From contig NZ_JAHRGL010000012.1 of the NCBI RefSeq assembly GCF_019097855.1, positions 1 to 64,000 of the forward strand: a stretch of 64,000 nt of DNA, given 5' to 3'. The notes beneath the pieces are model-generated. The model was not told the origin of the DNA and made no database searches. It saw only the letters and a list, made by a program, of their open reading frames with translations. This document shows positions 18,503-27,712 of this stretch, in pieces. This DNA comes from Geopseudomonas aromaticivorans (lineage in GTDB: Bacteria; Pseudomonadota; Gammaproteobacteria; Pseudomonadales; Pseudomonadaceae). A program made the position numbers and the translations under genes. The stretch's first letter is position 1; each line of letters begins with the position of its first letter.

Positions 18503-19678
18503 ATGACGACCAATTCGATTTCCGGACGCGCGGCCATCGTCGGCCTCGGCGCGACCGAATTCTCCAAGAACTCCGGGCGCACCGAGCTGCGCCTGGCCAT
18601 GGAAGCCACCCTGGGCGCGCTGGCTGATGCCGGCATCGACCCGTCCGAGGTGGAGGGCTTCAGCTCCTACACCATGGACAACGTGCCCGAATACGAGGTG
18701 GCGCGCCTGCTCGGCTGCAAGAACGTCAAGTTCTTCTCGCAGATCCCCCACGGCGGCGGCGGCGCCTGTGCGCCGATCATGCACGCGGCGATGGCCGTGG
18801 CTACCGGCGTGGCCAAGGTGGTGGTGGTGTACCGGGCGATGAACGAGCGCTCCTGGTACCGCTTCGGCAAGCCGCACGACTTCGGCGGCGCGCCGATCTT
18901 CGACGCGGTCAACTACGGCTGGTACATGCCGCACGGCCTCCACACCCCGGCGGCCTGGGTCGGCATGTTCGCCCAGCGCTACATGCACACCTACGGCGCT
19001 ACCAGCGAGGACTTCGGCCGTGTCGCCGTGGCGGTGCGCGACTTCGCCGCCACCAACCCGGCGGCGTTCTTCTACGGCAAGCCGATCACCCTCGAGGAGC
19101 ACCAGGCCTCGCGCTGGATCTGCGAGCCGCTGCACCTGCTCGACTGCTGCCAGGAGTCCGATGGCGCGGTGGCCATGGTCATCACCTCGGCCGAACGCGC
19201 CCGCGATCTCAAGCAGAAACCGGTGATCATCAAGGGTGCCTCGCAGGGCATCGCCGAAGGCCAGCAGAGCATGACCTCGTTCTACCGCGAGGACATCACC
19301 GGCCTGCCGGAGATGGGTGTGGTGGCCAAGGAGTTGTACGCCCAGTCGCGCCTCGGCCCGCAGGACATCCAGACCGCAGTGATCTACGACCACTTCACCC
19401 CGTTCGTGCTGCCGCAGCTGGAGGAGTTCGGCTTCTGCAAGCGCGGCGAGGCCAAGGACTTCATCCGCGACGGCCTGCACGCCCGCGGCGGCAGCCTGCC
19501 GATCAACACCCACGGCGGCCAGCTCGGCGAGGCCTACATCCACGGCATGAACGGCGTGGCAGAGGGCGTGCGCCAGGTGCGTGGCAGCGCGGTCAACCAG
19601 GTTGCCGGCGCGGAGAACGTGCTGGTCACCGCCGGCACCGGCGTACCGACCAGCGGCCTGATCCTGGGCGCAGCATGA
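18503..19678 (+). CDS. ltp2: Ltp2-like steroid side-chain aldolase (thiolase fold)
   Basis: A 391-aa thiolase-superfamily protein of the lipid-transfer/SCP-x type. By alignment to SCP-x thiolase the nucleophilic Cys position is Gly (around residue 86 in HGGGGACAP), and the THGGQLGEAYIHGMNG block is kept. Ltp2 is a retro-aldolase that releases propionyl-CoA and the 17-ketosteroid, working with the DUF35 domain of ChsH2. Its place next to chsH1 and chsE2 matches this. AGGAGAG lies upstream of the ATG. Confidence 0.88.
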   Translation: MTTNSISGRAAIVGLGATEFSKNSGRTELRLAMEATLGALADAGIDPSEVEGFSSYTMDNVPEYEVARLLGCKNVKFFSQIPHGGGGACAPIMHAAMAVATGVAKVVVVYRAMNERSWYRFGKPHDFGGAPIFDAVNYGWYMPHGLHTPAAWVGMFAQRYMHTYGATSEDFGRVAVAVRDFAATNPAAFFYGKPITLEEHQASRWICEPLHLLDCCQESDGAVAMVITSAERARDLKQKPVIIKGASQGIAEGQQSMTSFYREDITGLPEMGVVAKELYAQSRLGPQDIQTAVIYDHFTPFVLPQLEEFGFCKRGEAKDFIRDGLHARGGSLPINTHGGQLGEAYIHGMNGVAEGVRQVRGSAVNQVAGAENVLVTAGTGVPTSGLILGAA

Positions 19679-19688
19679 GGAGCGCGAC

Positions 19689-20858
19689 ATGTTCGTCGAT
19701 CTGACCCCCGAGCAACACGCCCTGCGCCTGAAGGTGCGGGACTACTTCCAGAACCTGATGACTCCCGAGCTGCGCAGCCAGCTGCGCGGCAAGGAAGGCG
19801 GCGACCTGTACCGCCAGACCATCCGCCAGATGGGCCGCGACGGCTGGCTGGCGGTGGGCTGGCCGAAGGAACACGGCGGCCAGGGCTACGCGGCCACCGA
19901 GCAGCTGATCTTCTTCGAGGAGGCCAACATCGCCGGCGCGCCGCTGCCCTTCGTCACCATCAGCACCGTCGGTCCGGCGCTGATGGAGTACGGCACCGCG
20001 CTGCAGAAGGAGAAGTTCCTGCCCGGCATCGCCGCCGGCGAGATCATCTTCGCCATCGGCTACTCCGAGCCGGATGCCGGCTCCGACCTGGCCGTGCTGA
20101 AGACCACCGCGCGCCCGGAGGGCGACCACTTCGTGGTCAACGGCAACAAGCTGTGGACCTCCGGCGCCGAGGCGGCCGACTACATCTGGCTGGCCGCGCG
20201 CACCGACCCGGAGCGCCCGCGGCACAAGGGCGTGTCGATCCTGATCCTCGACACCAAGCTGCCCGGCTTCTCGACCACGGTGATCCCGACCTGCAGCAAC
20301 CCCACCGCGGCCACCTACTACGACAACGTCCGCGTGCCGGCCGACATGCTGGTGGGCGAGCTCAACGGCGGCTGGAGGCTGATCACCGCGCAGCTCAACC
20401 ACGAGCGTCTGGGCCTCGGTTCCTGGTCGGACAAGGTGGCCGGGCTGTTCCGCCGCGTCTACCTGTGGGCGAAGAGCGCGGACGAACAGGGTCGCCGCGC
20501 CGTCGATAACGGCTGGGTGCGCAGTGCGCTGGCCGAGTGCTACGCGCGCCTGGAGGCCATGCGGCTGATCAACTTCCGCATCGCCGCCGACCTCGAGCAC
20601 GGGCAGATGGATGTGGCGCTGGCCTCGACCACCAAGGTCTACGGCGCCGAGTCGGCCATCGAGATCCTGCGCAAGCTGTCGGAGATCGTCGGCGCCAACG
20701 GCCTGATCCGCGAGGGCTCGGCGGCTTCCCTGCTGCAGGGCGAGCTGGATTACGAGGTGCGCGCCTCGGTGACCCTGACCTTTGGCGGCGGCACCAACGA
20801 AATCCAGCGCGAGCTGATCGCCCAGTTCGGCCTCGGCATGCCGCGTACCGTCCGCTGA
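19689..20858 (+). CDS. chsE2: acyl-CoA dehydrogenase, ChsE2/FadE29-like subunit
   Basis: A 389-aa large-type ACAD chain with the SEPDAGSDLA and GGGTNEIQREL motifs. The position of the classical catalytic Glu (IYEGT in MCAD) reads FGGGT, so the base must come from another helix, as in known steroid ACADs. It begins 10 bp after ltp2 and ends the igr-like block. Presumed partner of the 16959 chain. Confidence 0.85.
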   Translation: MFVDLTPEQHALRLKVRDYFQNLMTPELRSQLRGKEGGDLYRQTIRQMGRDGWLAVGWPKEHGGQGYAATEQLIFFEEANIAGAPLPFVTISTVGPALMEYGTALQKEKFLPGIAAGEIIFAIGYSEPDAGSDLAVLKTTARPEGDHFVVNGNKLWTSGAEAADYIWLAARTDPERPRHKGVSILILDTKLPGFSTTVIPTCSNPTAATYYDNVRVPADMLVGELNGGWRLITAQLNHERLGLGSWSDKVAGLFRRVYLWAKSADEQGRRAVDNGWVRSALAECYARLEAMRLINFRIAADLEHGQMDVALASTTKVYGAESAIEILRKLSEIVGANGLIREGSAASLLQGELDYEVRASVTLTFGGGTNEIQRELIAQFGLGMPRTVR

Positions 20859-20859
20859 G

Positions 20860-20886
20860 TGTAGGGGCGATTTATTCGCCCCTACA
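20860..20886. repeat. palindrome, GTAGGGGCGAATTCATTCGCC family
   Basis: TGTAGGGGCGA and TCGCCCCTACA are perfect inverted arms around TTTAT, immediately after the chsE2 stop. It could end the transcript. Confidence 0.75.
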
Positions 20887-20941
20887 GGCCGGGAAGTTGG
20901 CCTCATGCAAAGGAGTGGGGGGGCCGAGCTTGGTAAGTCCT

Positions 20942-21002
20942 TGTAGGGGCGTATTCATTCGTCTTGCCACGGGCTATTGGCGAATAAATTCGCCCTTACG
21001 GG
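20942..21002. repeat. second GTAGGGGCG-family repeat unit
   Basis: TGTAGGGGCGTATTCATTCG is followed by GGCGAATAAATTCGCCCTTA in inverted orientation. With the palindrome at 20860 it fills most of the 20859-21098 spacer. Confidence 0.7.
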
Positions 21003-21098
21003 TACTACCCGAGTGCCGTACTGGGAGATGCAGGGCGAAATCCGCTACATTGCCGCTGGGGGCATGGCCCCCGGCGCACGACAGAAGGACAACAACAG

Positions 21099-22289
21099 AT
21101 GAGCGCAATCGACGATTTCCGCCAGGAAACGCGGGCCTGGCTCGAAGCCAACTGCCCGCCATCGCTGCGCACCCCGACGCCCGAGGGCGAGCTGGTGTGG
21201 GGCGGCAGCAAGATCGAATTCAGCAGTGAAGACCAGCGCCTGTGGTTCGAGCGCATGCGCGACAAGGGCTGGTTCTGCCCCGACTGGCCGCGCGAGTACG
21301 GTGGCGGCGGGCTGTCGCCGGCCGAGCTGGCGGTGCTGGAAAGCGAGCTGCGCCGCCTCAAGTGCCGGCCGGCGCAGATCAACTTAGGGATATGGATGCT
21401 CGGCCCGGTGCTGCTCGAATACGGCAGCGAGCAGCAGAAGCGCGACCTGCTCACCCCCATGGCGCGCGGCGAGATCCGCTGGTGCCAGGGCTTCTCCGAG
21501 CCCAACGCCGGCTCCGACCTGGCCAGCCTGAAGACCAGCGCCCGCGACGAGGGCGACCACTTCGTGGTCAACGGCACCAAGATCTGGACCTCCTACGGCG
21601 ACAAGTCCGATTGGATGTACGCCCTGGTGCGCACCGACGCCAGCGCGCCCAAGCATCTGGGCATCAGCCTGATCGTGCTGGACATGCGCTCGCCGGGCAT
21701 CAGCGTCAGCCCCATCGACCTGATCAGCGGCAAATCGGCGTTCTGCCAGGTGTTCTTCGACAACGTCAAGGTGCCCAAGAGCCAGCTGATCGGCCCGCTC
21801 AACGGCGGCTGGACCCTGGGCAAGAGCCTGCTGCAGCACGAGCGCAAGGCCATGTCCAAGTTCGGCGAAACCAGCCTGCCGAACCACTTCCACCTGCTGC
21901 CGCTGGTCGAGCGCTACCTGCCCGAGCCGCGCAGCGCGGCCGACCAGGCCCTGCGCGCCCGCGCGCTGGCTTGCGCGATGGACGAACACGCCTACGGCCT
22001 CACCGTGCAGCGCATGGGCGAGGAAGCGCGCAGCGGCCAGGACATCTCCGGCCTGATGGCGATCATGAAGCTGGTGCACAGCGAGCAGGATCGCGAGAAG
22101 TTCGAGATCCTCCTCGACACCCTCGGCTACCACGCCCTCGGCTGGGAAGGCGACGCCTTCACCGGCGAGGAGCTGGCGATCACCAAGGCCTGGCTGAACG
22201 GCTTCGCCCTCACCATCGCCGGCGGCGCCTCGGAAGTTCAACTCAATGTCATCGCCAAGCGTGTGCTCGGCCTGCCGGACGCCAAGTGA
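21099..22289 (+). CDS. acyl-CoA dehydrogenase, FadE26-like large subunit
   Basis: A 396-aa ACAD chain with the FSEPNAGSDLAS motif near residue 130 and a C-terminal IAGGASEVQLNVIAKR in place of the classical IYEGT-SQIQR; the usual catalytic Glu position is Gly. The next two genes are a small ACAD chain and a CoA ligase. This order is the same as mycobacterial fadE26-fadE27-fadD17, whose FadE26-FadE27 (ChsE4-ChsE5) dehydrogenates longer steroid side chains. AGAAGGACAACAAC precedes ATG 21099. A possible TACATT -10 is at 21046. Confidence 0.83.
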   Translation: MSAIDDFRQETRAWLEANCPPSLRTPTPEGELVWGGSKIEFSSEDQRLWFERMRDKGWFCPDWPREYGGGGLSPAELAVLESELRRLKCRPAQINLGIWMLGPVLLEYGSEQQKRDLLTPMARGEIRWCQGFSEPNAGSDLASLKTSARDEGDHFVVNGTKIWTSYGDKSDWMYALVRTDASAPKHLGISLIVLDMRSPGISVSPIDLISGKSAFCQVFFDNVKVPKSQLIGPLNGGWTLGKSLLQHERKAMSKFGETSLPNHFHLLPLVERYLPEPRSAADQALRARALACAMDEHAYGLTVQRMGEEARSGQDISGLMAIMKLVHSEQDREKFEILLDTLGYHALGWEGDAFTGEELAITKAWLNGFALTIAGGASEVQLNVIAKRVLGLPDAK

Positions 22290-22299
22290 GGAACACGCC

Positions 22300-23442
22300 A
22301 TGAGCCTGATTTTCAACGAAGAACAACGGCTGCTGGCCGACACCGCGCGCGAGTTCCTCGCCGCGCGCAGCCCGGTGGCCGCGCAGCGCCGCCTGCGCGA
22401 CGAGCGCGCGCCGCTCGGCTTCGACCCCGCGCTGTGGAGCGAAATGGTCGAGCTGGGCTGGAGCGCAATCCCGTTCCCCGAAGCGTTCGGCGGCCTGGAC
22501 TTCGGCTGCCAGAGCCTCGGCCCGCTGTTCGAGCAGATCGGCCGCAACCTCAGCGCCAGCCCGCTGCTGTCCAGCGTGGTGCTCGGCGGTTCGCTGCTGC
22601 AGCTGACCGGCAGTGCCGAACAGCAGGAGCGCTGGCTGCCGGCGCTGATCGGCGGCGACAAGCGCCTGGCGCTGGCCATCGACGAGGGTGCCCGTCACGA
22701 CCCGCTGGCCTCTGAGCTGCGCGCCGAGCGCTGCGAAGGCGGCTGGCGTCTGTCCGGCGCCAAGCTGTTCGTGGTCGACGGTGCGGGCGCCGATGCCTAC
22801 CTGGTGCTGGCGCGCACGGCCGGGCAGCGCGGCGAGGCCCATGGCCTGTCGCTGCTGCTGGTCGAGGCCGGCGCTCCGGGGCTCACGGTATCCCCGGCGG
22901 CGCTGATCGACTCGCGCAACTGCGCTCGCCTGCAGTTCGACGGCGTGCTGGTTGGCGCGGACGCACTGGTCGGCGAACTCGACAACGGCCTGCCGGCGCT
23001 GGAGACGGCGCTGGATCGCGGTCGCGTGTGCCTGGCCGCCGAACTGCTTGGCGCCGCCCAGCAGCTGTTCGAAACCACCCTCGACTACCTGAAGACCCGC
23101 GTGCAGTTCGACGCGCCGATCGGCTCGTTCCAGGCCCTGCAGCACCGCGCCGCGCGCCTGTACGTCGAGCTGGCGCTGGCGCGCAGCGCGGTGATGGCCG
23201 GCCTCGCCGCCCTTGACGACGCCAGCCTGGACGCCGCCGAGCGCGGTCGCCTGGCCAGCCTGGCCAAGTGGAAGGCCGGCATCGCCGCCGACAAGGTCAG
23301 CAACGAGGCGGTGCAGATGCACGGCGGCATCGGCGTCACCGACGAGCTGGACGTCGGCCTGTACCTCAAGCGCATCCGCGTCGCCCAGGCCTGCCTCGGC
23401 GACAGCGACTATCACTGCCAGCGCTACGGCGCGCAGGCCTGA
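22300..23442 (+). CDS. acyl-CoA dehydrogenase, FadE27-like small subunit
   Basis: A 380-aa ACAD-fold chain of the small type. It keeps QMHGGIGVTDELDVGLYLKR and RVQFDAPIGSFQALQHR but has no TNEIQR FAD motif. It starts 10 bp after the preceding ACAD gene and almost certainly forms a heterotetramer with that product. The CoA ligase follows after 16 bp. Confidence 0.83.
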   Translation: MSLIFNEEQRLLADTAREFLAARSPVAAQRRLRDERAPLGFDPALWSEMVELGWSAIPFPEAFGGLDFGCQSLGPLFEQIGRNLSASPLLSSVVLGGSLLQLTGSAEQQERWLPALIGGDKRLALAIDEGARHDPLASELRAERCEGGWRLSGAKLFVVDGAGADAYLVLARTAGQRGEAHGLSLLLVEAGAPGLTVSPAALIDSRNCARLQFDGVLVGADALVGELDNGLPALETALDRGRVCLAAELLGAAQQLFETTLDYLKTRVQFDAPIGSFQALQHRAARLYVELALARSAVMAGLAALDDASLDAAERGRLASLAKWKAGIAADKVSNEAVQMHGGIGVTDELDVGLYLKRIRVAQACLGDSDYHCQRYGAQA

Positions 23443-23458
23443 AGAGGGGAAACGGCAG

Positions 23459-25147
23459 ATGACCGTGGAAAACTGGCAAGCCGCCTGGCGGCAACTGAGC
23501 GGCCCCGGCTCGCCCTACGAGGTGGTCAGCGACGGTGACGGCGGCCCGCGCTATTTTCGCAACGCCCAACCGGACCTGCTGACCGCGCTGAACGCCGGGC
23601 GCGCCCACGGCGAGCGCGAATTCGTGGTCTGGGAGGAGCAGCGGCTGACCTTCAGCGAGTTCTTCGCCCAGGTCGACCGCCTGGCCGCGCAGCTGCGCAC
23701 ACGCTTCGGCGTGCGCAAGGGCGACCGCGTGGCGATTGCCATGCGCAACCAGCCGGCCTGGCTGGTGTCCTTCGTCGCCACGGTGGCCAGCGGTGCCATC
23801 GTGGTGCCGCTGAACAGCTGGAGCCAGCGCGAGGAGCTGCTGCACGGCCTGGAGGATTCCGGCTCGCGCGTGCTGCTGTGTGACGCGGCGCGCCTGGCGC
23901 TGGTCGAGGGCGATCTGGATGGTCTCGACCTGCAGGCCATCGCGGTCGGCGCGGCGGAGCAGGGCGTGCGGGTGTGCGACTACGACGCGCTGCTCGCCGA
24001 GGCGGTGGAGTTGCTGCCGCCGCCGTTCTTCGAGCCTGACGACCCGCTGCTGATCCTCTACACCTCCGGCACCACCAGCAAGCCCAAGGGCGTGCTGTCC
24101 ACTCACCGTGCGGTGTGCCAGGCGCTGGCCGCCTTCGAGTTCCAGGGCGCCTTCGCCGCGATGAGTTCGCCCGAGCGCATCAAGGCGGTAATGGCCAGCG
24201 GCTTCGCGCCGACCAGCCTGATGGCCGTGCCGCTGTTCCACGTCAGCGGCCTGCACGCGCAGTTCCTGCTGGCCCTGCGCAGTGGCCGGCGGCTGGTGCT
24301 GATGTACAAGTGGGACGCCGAGCGCGCCCTCGACCTGATCGAGGGCGAGCGCTGCACCCAGTTCAGCGGCTCGCCGGCGATGATGCAGCAGCTGCTGGCC
24401 GCGCCACGCTTCGCCAGCGCGGCCACCGCCAGCCTGTTCGGACTGGGCCTCGGCGGCGCGGCGGCCAACCCGGGGCTGCTGGCGCAGCTCACCAGCGTCA
24501 AGCCGAACGCCATCGGCGGTGCCGGCTACGGCATGACCGAGACCAACGGCGTGGGCGCGGCCATCGGCGGCGACCAGTTCGTCTACAAGCCGGCCACGGT
24601 CGGCTGGCCGCTGCCCATCGTCGAGGTGCGCATCGGCGACTCGCCCGACACCCCACAGGCGCCCGGCGCGAGCGGAGAAATCTGGCTGCGCTCGCCGACC
24701 CTGATGCGCGGCTACTGGCAACAGCCGGAGGCCACCGCCGAGGCGCTGCACGGCGGCTGGCTGGCCACCGGCGACGTCGGCTGTGTGGACGACGAGGGCT
24801 TCCTGCGCATCACCGACCGCCTCAAGGACCTGATCAACCGCGGTGGCGAGAAGGTCGCCGCCGCCGAAGTCGAGGCCTGCGCCAGTGGTCTGGACGGGGT
24901 GATCGAGGCGGCCGCCTTCGCCGTGCCGGACGAGCGCATGGGCGAGACGGTGGCGCTGGTGGCGCGGGTGCGCGAGGGCAGCGGGGTGGACGAGGTGGCG
25001 CTGCACGCGCACATCGCCGCACACCTGGCGGCCTTCAAGGTGCCCGAGCATCTCTCGGTCCAGCACGCCGAGCTGCCGCGCAACGCCTCCGGCAAGCTGC
25101 TCAAGCGCGAGTTGCGCGAGGACTTCGTCCGCCGCTTCCTGCGCTAG
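23459..25147 (+). CDS. acyl-CoA synthetase, FadD17-like
   Basis: A 562-aa ANL-superfamily adenylate-forming ligase with P-loop LYTSGTTSKPKG near residue 200, GYGMTETNG near 360, TGDVG near 438 and the adenylation Lys in PRNASGKLLKREL near 545. It should convert a steroid carboxylic acid side chain to its CoA thioester. Its position after the FadE26/27-like pair matches mycobacterial fadD17. GAGGGGAAACGGCAG precedes ATG 23459. The exact acid is unknown. Confidence 0.85.
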   Translation: MTVENWQAAWRQLSGPGSPYEVVSDGDGGPRYFRNAQPDLLTALNAGRAHGEREFVVWEEQRLTFSEFFAQVDRLAAQLRTRFGVRKGDRVAIAMRNQPAWLVSFVATVASGAIVVPLNSWSQREELLHGLEDSGSRVLLCDAARLALVEGDLDGLDLQAIAVGAAEQGVRVCDYDALLAEAVELLPPPFFEPDDPLLILYTSGTTSKPKGVLSTHRAVCQALAAFEFQGAFAAMSSPERIKAVMASGFAPTSLMAVPLFHVSGLHAQFLLALRSGRRLVLMYKWDAERALDLIEGERCTQFSGSPAMMQQLLAAPRFASAATASLFGLGLGGAAANPGLLAQLTSVKPNAIGGAGYGMTETNGVGAAIGGDQFVYKPATVGWPLPIVEVRIGDSPDTPQAPGASGEIWLRSPTLMRGYWQQPEATAEALHGGWLATGDVGCVDDEGFLRITDRLKDLINRGGEKVAAAEVEACASGLDGVIEAAAFAVPDERMGETVALVARVREGSGVDEVALHAHIAAHLAAFKVPEHLSVQHAELPRNASGKLLKRELREDFVRRFLR

Positions 25148-25176
25148 AACCGCCGTTTCAGACGCGCTGTAGAGTG

Positions 25177-25218
25177 CGACCGCACCCGAGCTTCCCACGG
25201 AAGACTCGGGTGCGGTCG
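25177..25218 (+). terminator. strong hairpin after the CoA-ligase operon
   Basis: Perfect 14-bp arms CGACCGCACCCGAG (25177-25190) and CTCGGGTGCGGTCG (25205-25218) with a 14-nt loop. Only TT follows, so it is either a weak intrinsic terminator or an mRNA-stabilising structure. Confidence 0.5.
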
Positions 25219-25277
25219 TTGGCGCTTTCTGCCGCCGCAAGGATGCGCCAGAGATCCCGACCGGAAGCGCTTTCTTG

Positions 25278-25295
25278 TAGTCCTGACGGACGATG
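25278..25295 (+). promoter_or_regulatory. steroid-regulon palindrome, site G (DUF1329 copy 2)
   Basis: TAGTCCTGACGGACGATG is close to the consensus and contains GTCC/GGAC arms. AAACAT at 25317 is at -10 spacing. The DUF1329 start is 74 bp downstream. Confidence 0.6.
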
Positions 25296-25368
25296 AGTCG
25301 GAAGGGCTCCATTGGGAAACATGGACTCCGGCACCAAAGCCGGACCACCCCATCGGAGACCAACAACA

Positions 25369-26745
25369 ATGAACAGAAAAGGTGTTGCGCTAGCCATAGC
25401 GCTGGCGGTCAATGCAGGCCTGATCGCCAGCGCCCACGCCAAGGTAAGCCCCGAGGAAGCCGCCAAGCTCGGCAAGGAACTCACCTGCACCGGCGCCGAG
25501 CGTGCCGGCAATGCGGACGGCAGCATCCCCGAATTCACCGGCAAGTACCTGGGAGAGGTGCCCGGCTGGAACCACGTGCGCTTCTCCGGCGACAAGCCGG
25601 TCGATCCCTATGCCAGCGAGAAGCCGGTGCTGGTGATCACCGCGCAGAACATGGCGCAGTACGCCGAGCGCCTGAGCGAAGGGCAGAAGGCGCTGTTCAA
25701 GCGCTATCCGGAAACCTACAAGATCAACGTCTACCCGGGGCACCGCGATTTCCGCTATCCGGACTACGTCTGCGAGCGGGCGAAGAAGAACGCGCTGACC
25801 GCCGAGATCGAGAATGGCGGCATGGGCGTCAAGGGCCTCGGCCAGGTGCCGTTCCCGATTCCCAAGACCGCCATGGAAGTGCTGTGGAACCACCAGCTGC
25901 CGGTGCGCGCCCACACCGAGGACAACATCCGCGACATCGCCAGCGTGCTGCCCAACGGCAAGATCGCCTGGGGGCGCACCTGGCAGCGCAACCTGTCGCA
26001 GGCCAACGATCCGCAGGTCGCACCGGACACCGCCACCGGCATGCAGGCGATGAGCTGGAACACCACCCTCTCGCCGCAGCGTGAGAAGGGCACCATGAAC
26101 ATCGCCCACGAGCCCTACAACTACGAGACCAGCGACCGTCAGGCGTGGACCTACAACCCGGGTACCCGCCGCGTGCGCCAGTTGCCGGGCTATGGCTATG
26201 ATCAGCCGATGATCGGCACCAACGGCACCATGATTATCGACGAGGACCGCCTGTTCAACGGCTCCCCCGATCGCTACCAGTGGAAGCTGCTCGGTAAGCG
26301 CGAAATGTACGTGCCCGCCAACACCTTCAAGGCCAACAGCGGCGAACTCAAGTACGCCGATATCCTGACCCCCAACCATCCCAACCCCGATGTCCTGCGC
26401 CACGAACTGCGCCGCGTCTGGGTGCTGGAGGCAACCATCAAGGAAGGCTTCCGTCACCTGTACAGCAAGCGCGTGATGTTCATTGACGAGGACACCTGGA
26501 ACGCGGTGATGGCGGACAACTACGACGCCCGCGGCGAACTGTGGAAGTTCGCGTTCATCAACTACTACTACCACCCCGACATGAGCGCCTGGCAGGCCGG
26601 TTCGTCCTTCTACCACGACCTCAACTCCGGGCAGTACGTCGGCTACACCCTGACCAACGAGTCCAAGCGCGGGCCGATCCTCAACGAGGGCAAGTTCGTT
26701 CCGACCATGTACACGGCTGACGCCATTCGCGCTGAGGGCCGCTGA
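25369..26745 (+). CDS. DUF1329 family protein, copy 2 (solitary)
   Basis: A 458-aa secreted protein with a signal peptide ending near IASAHA. It shares blocks with the copy at 7935 (CTGAERAGNADGSIPE, YNPGTRRVRQLPGYGYD, ADNYDARGELWK). No DUF1302 gene is adjacent. The orphan DUF1302 at 42677 is a likely functional partner and carries a similar promoter. A clean terminator follows. The role at the envelope is unknown. Confidence 0.82.
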   Translation: MNRKGVALAIALAVNAGLIASAHAKVSPEEAAKLGKELTCTGAERAGNADGSIPEFTGKYLGEVPGWNHVRFSGDKPVDPYASEKPVLVITAQNMAQYAERLSEGQKALFKRYPETYKINVYPGHRDFRYPDYVCERAKKNALTAEIENGGMGVKGLGQVPFPIPKTAMEVLWNHQLPVRAHTEDNIRDIASVLPNGKIAWGRTWQRNLSQANDPQVAPDTATGMQAMSWNTTLSPQREKGTMNIAHEPYNYETSDRQAWTYNPGTRRVRQLPGYGYDQPMIGTNGTMIIDEDRLFNGSPDRYQWKLLGKREMYVPANTFKANSGELKYADILTPNHPNPDVLRHELRRVWVLEATIKEGFRHLYSKRVMFIDEDTWNAVMADNYDARGELWKFAFINYYYHPDMSAWQAGSSFYHDLNSGQYVGYTLTNESKRGPILNEGKFVPTMYTADAIRAEGR

Positions 26746-26776
26746 GGCCGGCGCCGGGATAGAGTCGCGCCGTTCG

Positions 26777-26806
26777 GCCGCTCGCCTTCGGGCGAGCGGC
26801 TTTTTT
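26777..26806 (+). terminator. rho-independent terminator
   Basis: GCCGCTCGCC-TTCG-GGCGAGCGGC followed by TTTTTT: a perfect 10-bp stem with a UUCG tetraloop. It isolates the DUF1329 gene from the SDR downstream. Confidence 0.93.
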
Positions 26807-26834
26807 GTCGGGAATCGCCACGAAGGAGAAGCAG

Positions 26835-27626
26835 ATGGGCAAGCTGCAGGACAGGGTCGCCATAGTTACCGGCGCCGGCATGGGCATCGGCCGCGGCATC
26901 GCCGGGGCGCTGGCCCGCGAAGGGGCCAGGGTGCTGGTGGCGGAAATCAATGAGCAGGCCGGAGCGGAGACGGTGGCCTGGCTGCGCGAAACCTGGGGCG
27001 TCGACGCCGCCCTCCAGTGCGTTGACGTGACCGACAAGCAACAGGTGCAGGCCATGGTCGCCGCTGCCGTCGAGCGCTTCGGCCGCCTGGACATCCTGAT
27101 CAACAACGCCTGGCGCGGCTCCGGCTTCGCCCGGTTGGAGAATCTCGGTGACGAGCGCCTGCTCGGCGCCTTCAACATGGCGGTGATGGGGTCCTTCTGG
27201 GCCATGCAGGCGGCCCTGCCGGAGTTCAGGAAGCGCGGCGGCGGGCGCATTATCAACCTGTGCTCGCTCAACGGGGTCAACGCTCACCTCTATACCGCTG
27301 ACTACAACGCGGCCAAGGAGGCCCTGCGCACCCTGACCCGCAGCGCCGCCCGCGAATGGGCCGCCGAGCAGATCTGCTGCAACGTGATCTGCCCCGGCGC
27401 GATCAGCGAGGCTTACCGCAAGTTCGCCAGCGCCAACCCGGACAACGCCGCGGCCATCGCCGCCGCCAACCCGATGGGCCGCGTCGGCGATCCGCTCGAC
27501 GACATTGGCCCGGTAGCGGCCTTCCTGGCCAGCGACGATGCCCGCTATCTGACCGGCAACACCCTGTTCGTCGACGGCGGCGCGCATATCAATGGCGTGG
27601 CCTGGGCGCCGCAGCTGAAAGACTGA
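26835..27626 (+). CDS. short-chain dehydrogenase/reductase
   Basis: A 263-aa classical SDR with TGAGMGIG near residue 12, NNAW near 90, and the catalytic Ser in NLCSLNG with YNAAKEA. AAGGAG precedes ATG 26835. It follows a terminator, so a promoter must lie in the short gap or it depends on read-through. The Tat amidase follows after a repeat. The substrate, possibly a steroid hydroxyl, is unknown. Confidence 0.8.
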   Translation: MGKLQDRVAIVTGAGMGIGRGIAGALAREGARVLVAEINEQAGAETVAWLRETWGVDAALQCVDVTDKQQVQAMVAAAVERFGRLDILINNAWRGSGFARLENLGDERLLGAFNMAVMGSFWAMQAALPEFRKRGGGRIINLCSLNGVNAHLYTADYNAAKEALRTLTRSAAREWAAEQICCNVICPGAISEAYRKFASANPDNAAAIAAANPMGRVGDPLDDIGPVAAFLASDDARYLTGNTLFVDGGAHINGVAWAPQLKD

Positions 27627-27637
27627 GCGCACAGCTC

Positions 27638-27659
27638 TGTAGGGGCGAATTCATTCGCC
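27638..27659. repeat. single arm of GTAGGGGCG-family repeat
   Basis: TGTAGGGGCGAATTCATTCG lies between the SDR and the amidase. Only one arm is present. Confidence 0.65.
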
Positions 27660-27712
27660 TGACAGGCCGCATGCGGCAACCGAGCGAACCACAACGATAA
27701 GAGGCGAAAATC

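Noticed and set aside
21006-21051. Possible degenerate palindrome with TACATT -10 before the ACAD at 21099
   Set aside because: The -10 is reasonable but the arms (TACC/GTAC) do not match the consensus; I kept only the TACATT remark.
26807-26825. TCGG-GAATCGCC-ACGA resembling the regulon palindrome before the SDR at 26835
   Set aside because: It overlaps the ribosome binding site, so there is no room for a promoter downstream, and the right arm lacks the conserved GRACGA spacing to a -10.
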